Notes: generated by a model not told the origin, from the letters alone. DNA of 64,000 nucleotides from Terrimonas ginsenosidimutans (GCF_022012415.1 NZ_JAKLTR010000015.1:62001-126000); one strand, 5' to 3'; positions 35,713 to 45,037 are shown, counted from the stretch's first letter. Program-made: numbers and translations.

Positions 35713-36012
35713 ATGATAGCAGTAGTAAAAGTAGCCGGCCAGCAATTTAAGGTTGAAAAAGACCAGACTTTGTTCGTTCCTCGCGTTGAGGGTAATGCCG
35801 GGGATAAATTAAACCTGGAAGTTTTGTTGGTGGATGCCGATGGAAAACTGTCTATTGGTTCAACTGTTGGCGCGAAAGTGCAGGCAGAGATCGTTGATCA
35901 GGTGAAAGGTGATACCGTGATCGCGTACAAACAGAAAAGAAGAAAAGGCTTTCACAAAAAGAAAGGCCACCGTACTGCGTATACAAAAATCAAAGTAACA
36001 AGCATCGCATAA
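35713..36012 (+). CDS. rplU: 50S ribosomal protein L21
   Basis: A 99-residue protein with the L21 pattern: MIAVVKVAGQQFKVEKDQTL at the N-terminus, VLLVDADGKLSIG, and the basic KRRKGFHKKKGHRTAYTKIK segment that binds 23S rRNA. First gene of the usual rplU-rpmA operon, with rpmA 77 bases downstream. Confidence 0.98.
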   Translation: MIAVVKVAGQQFKVEKDQTLFVPRVEGNAGDKLNLEVLLVDADGKLSIGSTVGAKVQAEIVDQVKGDTVIAYKQKRRKGFHKKKGHRTAYTKIKVTSIA

Positions 36013-36089
36013 TTAATTCCTAATAAGAGATTCCGAATTCCGGTGACATCTTATGTTGGAATTAGGAATAGCATTAAAAACTTTTAGCT

Positions 36090-36350
36090 ATGGCACACAA
36101 GAAAGGTGAAGGTAGTGTAAAGAACGGCCGTGACTCACAAAGCAAACGTCTTGGCGTTAAGATCTTTGGTGGTCAACCTGCAATATCTGGTAACATCATC
36201 GTACGTCAGCGTGGTACAGAATACCATCCTGGTAAAAATGTTGGTGTTGGAAGAGACTTTACTCTCTTCGCATTGAATGATGGAATCGTTGAATTCCGTA
36301 AGGGAAAAAGCAACAGAACCTTCGTTTCTGTAACAATTGCAGAAGCCTGA
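36090..36350 (+). CDS. rpmA: 50S ribosomal protein L27
   Basis: An 86-residue protein starting [20 protein letters not shown] with the family segments [20 protein letters not shown] and [12 protein letters not shown]. It begins directly with the mature-type AHKKG end that reaches the peptidyl transferase centre, without a Firmicutes-type cleaved extension. Co-transcribed with rplU. Confidence 0.98.
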   Translation: MAHKKGEGSVKNGRDSQSKRLGVKIFGGQPAISGNIIVRQRGTEYHPGKNVGVGRDFTLFALNDGIVEFRKGKSNRTFVSVTIAEA

Positions 36351-36455
36351 GTTTGTTGATTGCCATTTTTTTGTGGAAAAAAATTTGGGTAGTATAAAAT
36401 AATTATTATTTTTACTATCGATAACCCATTTTACTAAACATTAAATTCTACAAAA

Positions 36456-36587
36456 ATGGCAACTAAAAAAGCAGCTAAAAAAGCAGCTCCTAAGAAAGCA
36501 GCAAAGAAAGCAGCTCCTAAAAAAGCAGCTAAAAAAGCAGCTCCTAAGAAGAAAGCGGCTAAGAAGAAAGCAGCTAAAAAGAAATAA
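36456..36587 (+). CDS. Lys/Ala-rich histone H1-like basic peptide
   Basis: A 43-residue peptide starting MATKKAAKKAAPKKAAKKAA and ending in KKAAKKK, made almost only of Lys, Ala and Pro in KKAA/PKK repeats. It resembles the C-terminal tails of histone H1 and of bacterial H1-like proteins, so a nucleic-acid-binding role is likely; it has no fold of its own. It starts 105 bases after rpmA and is followed within 30 bases by a strong terminator, which supports a real, expressed gene. It may share the ribosomal transcript. Confidence 0.8.
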   Translation: MATKKAAKKAAPKKAAKKAAPKKAAKKAAPKKKAAKKKAAKKK

Positions 36588-36613
36588 GTTTAAAACTTAT
36601 TCGATCTTAATAC

Positions 36614-36641
36614 AGTCCTGGTCTAACGGCCGGGACTTTTT
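36614..36641 (+). terminator. terminator of the basic-peptide gene
   Basis: Stem AGTCCTGG / CCGGGACT (36614-36621 and 36630-36637, one G-U pair) followed by U residues to 36641. Confidence 0.85.
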
Positions 36642-37340
36642 CGTGCCCGGATCTGAACGGGTAAAGATTGTTACTGATCTTGAACTGACCCGGACTGACA
36701 ATGAAGATGCCGATGGCCAAACAAAATACGGATCAGGAACAAAGGTTGGGGATGGTCTACAAAATGGCTTGGGTTGAAATGTTCCGGATGAGCATCGCTC
36801 GCATAAACTTCTGGTGGCCCATCCACCTTAGCGAAGCGAAGAAGGGAACCTACGCCAGTCGCTCAAAAGATTTATCCCCTCAGTGTGTCAGCTTGTCACC
36901 ATTTTTCACTGCCTAAAATCCCGTCGAACTTTGGACGGCCAAAGGACGACCAAGAGACGAACTAACGACGACCAACAACCCTTGTAAAAACATGCGAAGT
37001 TTGAGCCTGAATGATTATCATCAGTCAACACATCAGCTGCCTTCGCGTGCCAGAATGTCGTATCTAAGGAGCGTATATCGCCTCAAGGCGCGCTCACGTT
37101 TTTTCTGCCCGATCAGACAGCTATCGCTTACAAACTTGTAAGTGGACAAGTGATAATGCAAAAACTTTAAACTTTTAAACTATTAAACATTTAAACAACC
37201 ATCCCACAACTTTTACACTTGTCCCCAAAATACCCGGGGAGTCTCAGCAGAGAATTTCAGCAGGAAATTCCTTTTCCATTCCATCCTTCCTTCTCATAAT
37301 TTTGACCACAACAAAACAACCCAAGTTTCGATCAACAACA
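36642..37340. other. long gene-free region with simple repeats
   Basis: About 700 bases without a supported gene. A 71-codon plus-strand frame (36701-36916) has no conserved look. Contains GACGACC/GACGAAC short repeats (about 36930-36985) and, at 37160-37197, an A/T-rich array of AAACTTTTAAAC-like units related to the dxr and polX leader elements. Confidence 0.5.
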
Positions 37341-37372
37341 GTTGAACTGTTAAACCCCTAAACTTTTAAAAC
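37341..37372 (+). repeat. A/T-rich leader element upstream of polX
   Basis: Reads GTTGAACTGTTAAACCCCTA then AACTTTTAAAAC, ending 11 bases before the polX ATG. It matches the element upstream of dxr in the same orientation relative to the gene. Confidence 0.75.
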
Positions 37373-37383
37373 TGGTCCTTCCA

Positions 37384-39072
37384 ATGGATAATGCCGCAAT
37401 TGCCGACAACTTCACCCTCCTTTCCAAACTCATGGACATCCATGGAGAGAACTCCTTCAAAACAAAAACCTATTCCATCGCAGCCTATCATATCGAGAAC
37501 CTTGATGTTCAGATAAAAGATACGCCGCGTGAAGACCTCTTCAGGCTGAAAGGGATCGGCGAAAGCATCGGCAATAAAGTGATCGAAATGCTGGATACCG
37601 GTAAACTTTCCGTTCTCCAGGAATATTTATTCAATACACCTCCGGGTGTGGTTGAACTGCTCAACATAAAAGGTATTGGACCGAAAAAGATCAACACTAT
37701 CTGGAAGCAGATGGAAATAGAATCTGTCGGAGAGCTTCTTTATGCCTGCAATGAAAACCGTTTGACGCTTTTTAAAGGCTTTGGTGAAAAGACACAAAAG
37801 AACGTTCAGGAAGCGATCGAGTTCTATATGCTGAACCAGGGCAGCTTCCTTTACGCTCAATTAGAAGAGCTCTTTCCTCAGGTGGATGGTTATCTTAAAA
37901 AACTATTTGGCGCTGATAAAACGCATGTAACGGGCGCTTATCGCCGCCAGGAACTGACCATCGATGAACTGGAGTATATCGTACTTGATGAAACAGAGAA
38001 TATCAAACCGAAGTTCCAATCGGCCCAGCCACCGGAACTGCTCGAAGACTCTTCCGCCACGCTTTTGTATAAGCTTAAGAATGGTTTAAAGCTGCGGCTG
38101 TATACGGGAGGAAAAGATCTGGCGGAACAATTATTCCTGACCAGTGGATCCGTCGGATTCATCGACGCATTTGAAGAACATTTTCCTTCCCGCAACTATG
38201 CCGGGACCGGTGCATTGAATGATGAAGCGATCTTTACGCGCGCAGGCCTGCCCTACATTCTTCCCTGTCTTCGCGAATCGGCAGCCATTATTGATACCGC
38301 TAAAGCAAACCAGCTCCCGGTGCTTATCCAGCCGGGTGATGTAAAAGGTGTGATCCACAATCACAGTACATGGAGTGATGGCGCGAATTCCATCGAAGAA
38401 ATGGCAAAGGAATGTATCAGTAAGGGGTTTGAATACCTGGTAATGTCCGATCACTCCAAAGCTGCGGCTTATGCAAAAGGCTTATCAGAAGAGCGGATCA
38501 AAGAACAGCATGCACAGATAGACGAGCTGAATAAAAAACTGGCGCCGTTCCGGATCTTCAAAAGCATTGAGTGTGATATTCTGAATGACGGGAGCATGGA
38601 CTATACTGATGATGTGCTGGCCAGCTTTGACCTTGTGATCGCGTCTGTGCACAGCAATCTGAAAATGACCGAAGAAAAAGCAATGGCGAGAGTTTTAAAA
38701 GCGATCAGCAACCCGTATACCACCATTCTCGGCCACCCGACGGGAAGACTTCTCCTCAGCCGTAAAGGCTATCCGCTGGATCATCAAAAACTCATCGATG
38801 CATGTGTGGAGCAACATGTGGTGGTGGAGATCAATGCTCACCCGCGGAGGCTTGATCTCGACTGGAAATGGATCCCTTATGCAATGGAAAAAGGAGCATT
38901 GCTGTCTGTGGATCCGGATGCGCACCATTTGGAAGGGTTTGCAGATATAAAGTATGGCGTGCTTGCAGGACAGAAAGGTGGATTGACAAAAGAGAGAAAT
39001 CTGAGTAGTTTTAGTTTGAAGGAGTTTGAATCTTTTCTTGCAGAAAGAAAATTGAAAAAAGGATTGTTGTGA
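37384..39072 (+). CDS. PolX-family protein: HhH, degenerate polymerase and PHP domains
   Basis: A 562-residue protein. Residues 1-150 are helix-hairpin-helix DNA-binding repeats (LFRLKGIGESIGNKV, LLNIKGIGPKKINTIW, LFKGFGEKTQKNV). Residues 155-300 correspond to the family X polymerase domain, but GAYRRQELTIDELEYIV (184-200) has E-L-E where D-x-D is expected, and the third Asp region reads GLKLRLYTGG. The C-terminal PHP phosphoesterase is well preserved: VIHNHSTWSDG (H325, H327), VMSDHSK, IECDIL, SVHSN, LGHPTG, INAHPRR and DPDAHH. It probably acts as a DNA-repair 3'-5' exonuclease or endonuclease without polymerase activity. Confidence 0.92.
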   Translation: MDNAAIADNFTLLSKLMDIHGENSFKTKTYSIAAYHIENLDVQIKDTPREDLFRLKGIGESIGNKVIEMLDTGKLSVLQEYLFNTPPGVVELLNIKGIGPKKINTIWKQMEIESVGELLYACNENRLTLFKGFGEKTQKNVQEAIEFYMLNQGSFLYAQLEELFPQVDGYLKKLFGADKTHVTGAYRRQELTIDELEYIVLDETENIKPKFQSAQPPELLEDSSATLLYKLKNGLKLRLYTGGKDLAEQLFLTSGSVGFIDAFEEHFPSRNYAGTGALNDEAIFTRAGLPYILPCLRESAAIIDTAKANQLPVLIQPGDVKGVIHNHSTWSDGANSIEEMAKECISKGFEYLVMSDHSKAAAYAKGLSEERIKEQHAQIDELNKKLAPFRIFKSIECDILNDGSMDYTDDVLASFDLVIASVHSNLKMTEEKAMARVLKAISNPYTTILGHPTGRLLLSRKGYPLDHQKLIDACVEQHVVVEINAHPRRLDLDWKWIPYAMEKGALLSVDPDAHHLEGFADIKYGVLAGQKGGLTKERNLSSFSLKEFESFLAERKLKKGLL

Positions 39073-39077
39073 GATTA

Positions 39078-39154
39078 TCGCAAAGGACGCTAAGTAACGC
39101 AAAGGTCGCAAAGGTTATGCTGGCGATCTCAGCGATACTTAGCGTCCTTTGCGA
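39078..39154. repeat. 18-bp perfect inverted repeat between convergent genes
   Basis: TCGCAAAGGACGCTAAGT (39078-39095) is exactly complementary to 39137-39154. CGCAAAGG occurs again within the loop (39099-39106, 39107-39114 approximately). It lies between polX and the NtrY-like gene and may act as a terminator-like hairpin, but has no U run. Confidence 0.85.
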
Positions 39155-39159
39155 CACTT

Positions 39160-42100
39160 CTACGACAATCCGCTTTTATTGATCACCGGTAATTCCACAT
39201 GGAAGGTAGTCCCGAATCCCTTTTTCGTTTCAAACCAGATGCGCCCTCTCGCCTGCTCCACGATCCCTTTGCACATCGCAAGGCCGAGCCCGGTTCCGGA
39301 AGACTTTGTTGTAAAGTTTGGAATGAAGATCCGTGACTGCATCTCTTCCGCAATACCTTCCCCATTATCCTTAATGCTGATGCGGATCATATTTCCTTCC
39401 AGGGTTTCCATTACTTCAATGACAGAATGATCTTTTGAACCACGGGCTTCCACCGCATTTGCGAAAAGGTTGGTGAAGAGCCTGTTCATTTGTGTTTTAT
39501 CGGCATGCGTCAGTATCTGCTGATGAACAGGATTCCAGATAAATTCAGTATTTGGGTCTGCACTGTAAAGTTCCTGAAGGGAACGCATCACGGTGTGCAG
39601 GTCAAATTCTTCGATATTCGTATTACTGATATTGGCAAACTGCGAGAAGTCAGCCGCGATCTTAGACAGGTGATCAATCTGCTCAACCAGTGTATTAGCC
39701 ACACTGCTCGACAACTCTTTCACGTTCGGCTGGTTGTTATTAATGGCTTTTTGAAGATACTGGATACTGAGTTTCATCGGCGTCAGCGGGTTTTTGATCT
39801 CATGGGCAACCTGGCGGGCCATTTCGCGCCATGCTTCTTCCCTTTCAGTTTTCGCTAAAGCTGCGGCACTTGCTTCCAGCTTAGCCACCATCTTGTTATA
39901 TTCTTTGACCAGGTCACCGATCTCATCGTCTCGGTTCCACTGGATCTCTTCGTTCATTTTGCTCAGGTTCACATCCTTCATCTTATTGCTGATGATAGAG
40001 AATGAGCGGGTGATCCGGTTGGTGATGTACAGCGCGATCAGACCCGCGATCAGCAGGATGAATGCGTTCAGGTTGATCACCGTCACGATAAAATTTGAGA
40101 TCTCCAGATCCAGTTCAGGCTGCGAAGTGAAATAGGGAATGCCGATATAAGCATAGGCTTTGCCGTCCTGATCGCGCACAGGCGCATAACTACTGAGATA
40201 GGTATAGCTTGCTATCCTTTCTTCCTGCACATGCTGCACCTGGTTAAGCCTGTTCAGGCGATAAAACGCCGTAGGATCCATCTTCTTGCTCAATACGCCC
40301 TTATCATACACATTTGTCCCGGATGTGACCTGCAGATCACCATTAAGATCAAATACATTTACATCCACGCCATGGATCTGGGATACTTCCTCAACAAGAC
40401 TTTCGATCGTGCGGCCCGTTGCAGAATCATTGATGACCACCATTCCCGTTTCAAGATCTTCCGGAGGTACCTGCCGCTCCACTTCAGCCACCATGATGTT
40501 CATCGTCTTGCTCAGTTTATCGCTGTTCGTCCTGTTGTACCTAGTTTTAAAGAAGTTGATCGTAGCGATCCCGATAATAATGAATGAGAATATGCTGACA
40601 AAGATGATCGTACTGTGGACCTGGTTCCGGATATTAAAATGAAAGAATCTCCGGAATCCCTCGGGATCATATACAGCTTTTACCAGCAGCGACAGGATCT
40701 GCACCACAAGGATCAGGAATAAGAAGGAACTGAAAATATAGGAGAACAGGGTGATCGCTTCAATCAATGTATCCTGCTTCCGCGCCATCACGACGATCCG
40801 CTGGTTATCCGCTTTGTACCAAAGCTCATCATAGTCGTCGCGCACAAACCGTGTCGTTTCTCCTGTAAGTTTTAACACCTGCTCATCCGAAAGCCATGTT
40901 ACAAAGGGATACTTGTTGGAGAGCCTGATCAGTTTTTTCTGATTATAGACCGCATAAGAATAAATAGGGGAATTCTCCGGATCATCCTTCTTATTATGTT
41001 TGAAAAGTTCGGCGAGCAAAGCGTCGTCCGAAGAATAACGGGTTGGATTGGAGATAATGTAGAGGTAACCGATCGTTCGTCCTACTGAATCGGGAATGGT
41101 TTTTTGAGTAATGTAAGTGAACTGATCAAATGATCTTTCATAATAGTAAACACCCGGCATCCTTGTCGGATGTGATTGCTGTGTTACGATCGTCCTGATC
41201 GCTTCAAACCTGGTCGCATCCGGGTTGAACAATGGCGCGCCCGAAGAATCGTAGAAATACAGCATCGTTTCAAACTCGGAAGAATACCGGTTATAAAAAG
41301 ATGAATTGATACTGTCACGCAGATCCTTGTTACTTGCACTGTCCCTTACCCGGTCAAAATTGGAGGAAAGAAAGTCATCGTCCAGGTAATTCAGCCCGAT
41401 ATTGATCATCCTGTCGATTGATTCGTTGGTCAGCAACGCAAGCCTGCCGGCAAAATACTTCCGTTTCTCCCATTCCACTTTCTTGTTCTCCACCAGCATG
41501 ATGGCAGCTATAGATACAGAGAATACAAAGATCCAGAAGATGATACCGGCAATATTGATCCGGATCCTGTTCAGGATGATCCCTTCCCTGTTCACTAACC
41601 ATGTATATAAAAGCAACCAGGCAAGTACAGGAATATAAAACAATACGGCAGGATCTCCGCTTTTAAGCGTAAGATAGACCAGGCCTGAAAAAGCGATGGC
41701 AAAATAGACCAGCCAGATCTCTCCTCTTAAAAAAGGAAAGATGATCCGGAATAAAAGCTGGGTGAAGTAGTAGTAAGAGAGTGTCAGTGTTGCCAGCACA
41801 AAGAAGCCCACGACCGTATACCGGTTCAGGCTCCAGAAGTTGGTAACGTCAAAAGAGATCTTTGAATCAGCCACAATACTTCTGATCACCGAGGAGATCA
41901 GGAAGGTGGAAAGGATCAGCATGACCAGTGAGAAAAAGCCGGTCAGCGTTTTTATCCATTGTGGCCATGGGCTTACAAGGCTTTCAAGGCGTTGGACCTT
42001 ATACCAGATGAAAAGGACAAACCAGCAGAAGAATACTGAGTTCATCAGCAGATCACCGAGTGAACGTTGCACTGCCGTTGCACCATATACTGCAGGGTCG

Positions 42101-42933
42101 AACAACTCGAACTGGCGAAGATTCAGCAGGGACGGCACCAGGAAAATGACCACCCGGATGATGACCAGCGATGCTCCGAGGAACAGTACACCTTTCCAGA
42201 GCTTTTGCTGGGTAAGTGTTTCAGCGATCAGGTGAACAAACAGCAGCAGCAATAATAAACCGGTGAAACGAAGCAGGATCGTCAATGCATTGTTATAAGG
42301 AATGACGCCAATGTTTTTCTGATCGAAATAAAACAGCGGGCTGCCGGAAAGAGACTTTACCGGAAATCGGGTCACCTTGTTTTCTGCTAAAGAAACCCGT
42401 TGATCAGCTGTTTTACTGTACGCAAAATCTTCAGGAAGTTTCTCCGTTTCTAACCAGTAGGAATGTTTGAAGGGAATCATCGCATAAGCGACGATAGTGC
42501 CTGATTGTAAGCGGACCAGTTTCTTCACCAGTACGTAATAGCCATTCTCCGTTTTAACCGGCTCCACCGTCTCTCCTTCATGGAATGTATTGGACGGCGG
42601 CAATACGGAAGATGTATTCCAGAACTTCAGGACCAGCGTACTTGCATTGGTCAGTTTGTAAAGAAAGATGCCGTATGCTTTTGAGGTGATCGGATTGAGA
42701 TCCGTGAGAGGTTCAGTATTTTCTGAGAGCCGGTGTAAAAGTGCGGTATCAGCGAGGAAAAGATCAAAGTCGGTTTGCTGTTCGTGTATGTATTTCTCGG
42801 CAGATCTTACTTCATCTGCCACCGACGATCTGTTTGTATAAATCTTGTTGAAGAAGAAAGACAGGGTAAACAGTAGAGCTGCCAGTACCAGCAGGCTATA
42901 TCTTACCCGGTTATTTGAAAGTAGTGGCTTCAC
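39160..42933 (-). CDS. NtrY-like membrane sensor histidine kinase
   Basis: A 1257-residue kinase. The N-terminal 750 residues hold about a dozen membrane helices separated by periplasmic segments; a further helix pair brackets a periplasmic sensor region (about 780-960), followed by a HAMP-like linker (TNRITRSFSIISNKMKDVNL). The DHp domain has the phosphoacceptor H1044 in ARQVAHEIKNPLTPMKLS. ATP-binding motifs are intact: N-box NLFANAVEA, DNGEGI, GTGLGLAMCKG. The sequence resembles NtrY but no NtrX-type regulator is adjacent. Its start overlaps the mazG stop by four bases (ATGA type), so the two are translationally coupled. Confidence 0.92.
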   Translation of the reverse strand: MKPLLSNNRVRYSLLVLAALLFTLSFFFNKIYTNRSSVADEVRSAEKYIHEQQTDFDLFLADTALLHRLSENTEPLTDLNPITSKAYGIFLYKLTNASTLVLKFWNTSSVLPPSNTFHEGETVEPVKTENGYYVLVKKLVRLQSGTIVAYAMIPFKHSYWLETEKLPEDFAYSKTADQRVSLAENKVTRFPVKSLSGSPLFYFDQKNIGVIPYNNALTILLRFTGLLLLLLFVHLIAETLTQQKLWKGVLFLGASLVIIRVVIFLVPSLLNLRQFELFDPAVYGATAVQRSLGDLLMNSVFFCWFVLFIWYKVQRLESLVSPWPQWIKTLTGFFSLVMLILSTFLISSVIRSIVADSKISFDVTNFWSLNRYTVVGFFVLATLTLSYYYFTQLLFRIIFPFLRGEIWLVYFAIAFSGLVYLTLKSGDPAVLFYIPVLAWLLLYTWLVNREGIILNRIRINIAGIIFWIFVFSVSIAAIMLVENKKVEWEKRKYFAGRLALLTNESIDRMINIGLNYLDDDFLSSNFDRVRDSASNKDLRDSINSSFYNRYSSEFETMLYFYDSSGAPLFNPDATRFEAIRTIVTQQSHPTRMPGVYYYERSFDQFTYITQKTIPDSVGRTIGYLYIISNPTRYSSDDALLAELFKHNKKDDPENSPIYSYAVYNQKKLIRLSNKYPFVTWLSDEQVLKLTGETTRFVRDDYDELWYKADNQRIVVMARKQDTLIEAITLFSYIFSSFLFLILVVQILSLLVKAVYDPEGFRRFFHFNIRNQVHSTIIFVSIFSFIIIGIATINFFKTRYNRTNSDKLSKTMNIMVAEVERQVPPEDLETGMVVINDSATGRTIESLVEEVSQIHGVDVNVFDLNGDLQVTSGTNVYDKGVLSKKMDPTAFYRLNRLNQVQHVQEERIASYTYLSSYAPVRDQDGKAYAYIGIPYFTSQPELDLEISNFIVTVINLNAFILLIAGLIALYITNRITRSFSIISNKMKDVNLSKMNEEIQWNRDDEIGDLVKEYNKMVAKLEASAAALAKTEREEAWREMARQVAHEIKNPLTPMKLSIQYLQKAINNNQPNVKELSSSVANTLVEQIDHLSKIAADFSQFANISNTNIEEFDLHTVMRSLQELYSADPNTEFIWNPVHQQILTHADKTQMNRLFTNLFANAVEARGSKDHSVIEVMETLEGNMIRISIKDNGEGIAEEMQSRIFIPNFTTKSSGTGLGLAMCKGIVEQARGRIWFETKKGFGTTFHVELPVINKSGLS

Positions 42934-43715
42934 TGCGGCCGTTGCTTTTTAATGCTGTTCCAGATGGCATCCATTTCTTCAAGTGACATGGCAGCCAGGT
43001 CGTTACCCTGCTTCAGGGCTTCCTCTTCCATCTGGGTAAAGCGGTGGATGAATTTTTTATTGGTCCGTTCGAGGGCATTTTCGGCATCCACCTGCAAAAA
43101 CCGTGCGTAATTGACGAGAGAAAAAACCAGGTCACCGAACTCCTCTTCCACTCTGTCCTGTTCACCCAGCCCGATCGCTTCTTTCAATTCCCCGATCTCT
43201 TCTTCCACTTTGTCCCAGACCTGTTCTTTCGTATCCCATTCAAACCCTACCTGTTTTGCTTTTTCCTGGAGGCGCATTGCTTTTACGGTTGCCGGCAGTG
43301 AGCGGGGAACTCCTCCCAGTACTGACGTCTTTCCTTCCTTCAGCTTAAGTTTTTCCCAGTTCCGTTTAACCTCTTCTTCATCCTTCACCTGCACATCACC
43401 ATAGATATGCGGATGCCGGGAGATCAGTTTTTCACTTATTCCATCGATCACTTCCTGCAGCGAGAACTGCGCCTGTTCAGCACCGATTTTAGAATAGAAT
43501 AGAATATGCAATAACAGATCGCCTAATTCCTCTTTGATCCCTTTCCAGTCAGTGTCGGTAATAGCATCGGCCAGTTCGAAAGTCTCCTCGATGGTCATCT
43601 GCCGGAGAGTATGGATGGTTTGCTTTTTATCCCAGGGGCATTTTTCCCTTAGCTCGTCCATGATCTTAACCAACCGTTGGAATGAGTCATTCAGTCCCGC
43701 ACTATTTGCATCCAT
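42930..43715 (-). CDS. mazG: nucleoside triphosphate pyrophosphohydrolase MazG
   Basis: A 261-residue two-domain MazG. The first domain carries CPWDKKQTIHTLRQMTIEET then FELADAI and EELGDLLLHILFYSKI; the second carries KVEEEIGELKEAI and VEEEFGDLVFSLVNYARF. The Glu/Asp clusters bind Mg for hydrolysis of (d)NTPs to monophosphates, which cleans nucleotide pools and can lower ppGpp. It lies 11 bases after the DUF3667 gene and overlaps the kinase start. Confidence 0.96.
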   Translation of the reverse strand: MDANSAGLNDSFQRLVKIMDELREKCPWDKKQTIHTLRQMTIEETFELADAITDTDWKGIKEELGDLLLHILFYSKIGAEQAQFSLQEVIDGISEKLISRHPHIYGDVQVKDEEEVKRNWEKLKLKEGKTSVLGGVPRSLPATVKAMRLQEKAKQVGFEWDTKEQVWDKVEEEIGELKEAIGLGEQDRVEEEFGDLVFSLVNYARFLQVDAENALERTNKKFIHRFTQMEEEALKQGNDLAAMSLEEMDAIWNSIKKQRPQ

Positions 43716-43726
43716 ATTGAAAAGAG

Positions 43727-44812
43727 TTAAAGTTTAAAGACAGACACGATACCAAACACTGCCATCAGGAAAGCGATCATAATAAAACCAAGCAGGTTAA
43801 GCAAACAGAATTTCAGGAAAGTCTTGCCCCGTCCCTGTTTATAAAACCTGCGCATGGCCTTGTATGTATGAAAGGGCCACAGCAGCAGTGTAATAAAGAT
43901 CAGGATGTCCCAGATACCCCAACCGCTTTTATTTTCCAGCCATCCGAGAAAAATACAGAGCAATAGAAAAATAAAACTGAAAACATAGTGGTGGATAGAA
44001 AAGATCCCATGGTCTGCATAATAATATTCCTTTCTCTTCCGCACATACAGCAGTTTTAAGATAAGTGCGAAAAGTGGCAGGGAAGCGAACAGCATATAAG
44101 GCATACTGTGCAGAAATATATCGATCAGTTTACGTCCTGCTTCTGCATTACCCAGTTCGCCGGACAATTTCAACACCTGGCGGTTCCAGAGAGCACGCAT
44201 CCAGCTATCCTGTTTGGCAGGAGGTAAAGCGGCCTGTTTCGCGTCGTATTCGGTTACGGTTGTAGCATCTGTGGAGGTAGGCATTCTCGTTCTTACACGC
44301 CCCTCCCGCGATTTTTCAATATCATCAAGCATGCGTTGCGTTACCACGAGGGAAGAATCGAGCAGCAGAAATTTCTGCCTGATCCGTGGAGAATCATTCG
44401 GTACCGTTTCCAGTTTCTCATCCAGGCGTGTCACTTTCTTTTTCCGCTCGCTCCAGCTCAGCGGCTGATCCCTGGAAGAGCCGGAGATCTTTTCCGGCGC
44501 TTTGGTGGCAAAAAACGCAAGAAAGAAGAGTGCCGATGTAAACACATACATTCTCACCGGGTTAAGATAGCTCATCCGTTTGCCTTTCATGTATTCGGCG
44601 GACAAAAAGCCGGGTTTAAAGAGCAGATCCTTTAAAGTGGTAAAAAACTTACCGTCGAAGTGGGTGATATCGTTGAAAAAGTGGGTGAACATCGTCCAGA
44701 AGTTCTCCTTCGGCTCGATATTCTCCTGGCCACAGACCTGGCAGTATTTGCCCAGTACCGTTGTGCCACAGTTAAGGCAGTTCTTCTCTTTGCGTTCGTG
44801 GCCGTGCGACAT
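43727..44812 (-). CDS. DUF3667 zinc-ribbon membrane protein
   Basis: A 361-residue protein. The N-terminal zinc ribbon is C12-x2-C15 and C24-x2-C27 (NCLNCGTTVLGKYCQVCGQ), followed by the DUF3667 core (HFFNDITHFDGKFFTTLKDL then LFKPGFLSAEYMKGKRMSYL) and membrane helices (about 88-105, and four between 235 and 360). A charged, helical middle part lies between them. Function unknown; common in Bacteroidota. First gene of an operon with mazG and the NtrY-like kinase. Confidence 0.9.
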   Translation of the reverse strand: MSHGHERKEKNCLNCGTTVLGKYCQVCGQENIEPKENFWTMFTHFFNDITHFDGKFFTTLKDLLFKPGFLSAEYMKGKRMSYLNPVRMYVFTSALFFLAFFATKAPEKISGSSRDQPLSWSERKKKVTRLDEKLETVPNDSPRIRQKFLLLDSSLVVTQRMLDDIEKSREGRVRTRMPTSTDATTVTEYDAKQAALPPAKQDSWMRALWNRQVLKLSGELGNAEAGRKLIDIFLHSMPYMLFASLPLFALILKLLYVRKRKEYYYADHGIFSIHHYVFSFIFLLLCIFLGWLENKSGWGIWDILIFITLLLWPFHTYKAMRRFYKQGRGKTFLKFCLLNLLGFIMIAFLMAVFGIVSVFKL

Positions 44813-44914
44813 GTAAATTTTTCGCTAAAAATAAGTACAAAGAGCCAAGTAAAAGACTGTTTTTCCGATGGTAATGAAATTTTTTGAGGAGTCTGCCGTT
44901 AAAGGCAATTGAGT

Positions 44915-44922
44915 TAAATTTG
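44915..44922 (+). promoter_or_regulatory. -7 promoter element TAAATTTG
   Basis: Match to TAnnTTTG, 115 bases upstream of the gene at 45038. No clear TTG at the -33 position. Confidence 0.5.
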
Positions 44923-45037
44923 CGGTGCGGTGACCCAGCCTTCTCCGGCTGCCAGAGCGGAGCGAAGAAAGGCGCCCGATCTTCGGCATTCAGCGCAGGC
45001 AGATCAAGGCCACTAACCCGAAAAACACAAATATTAC

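Noticed and set aside
36701-36916. 71-codon plus-strand frame MKMPMAKQNTDQEQ...
   Set aside because: Located in repeat-rich intergenic DNA, with no motif, promoter or terminator that supports it.
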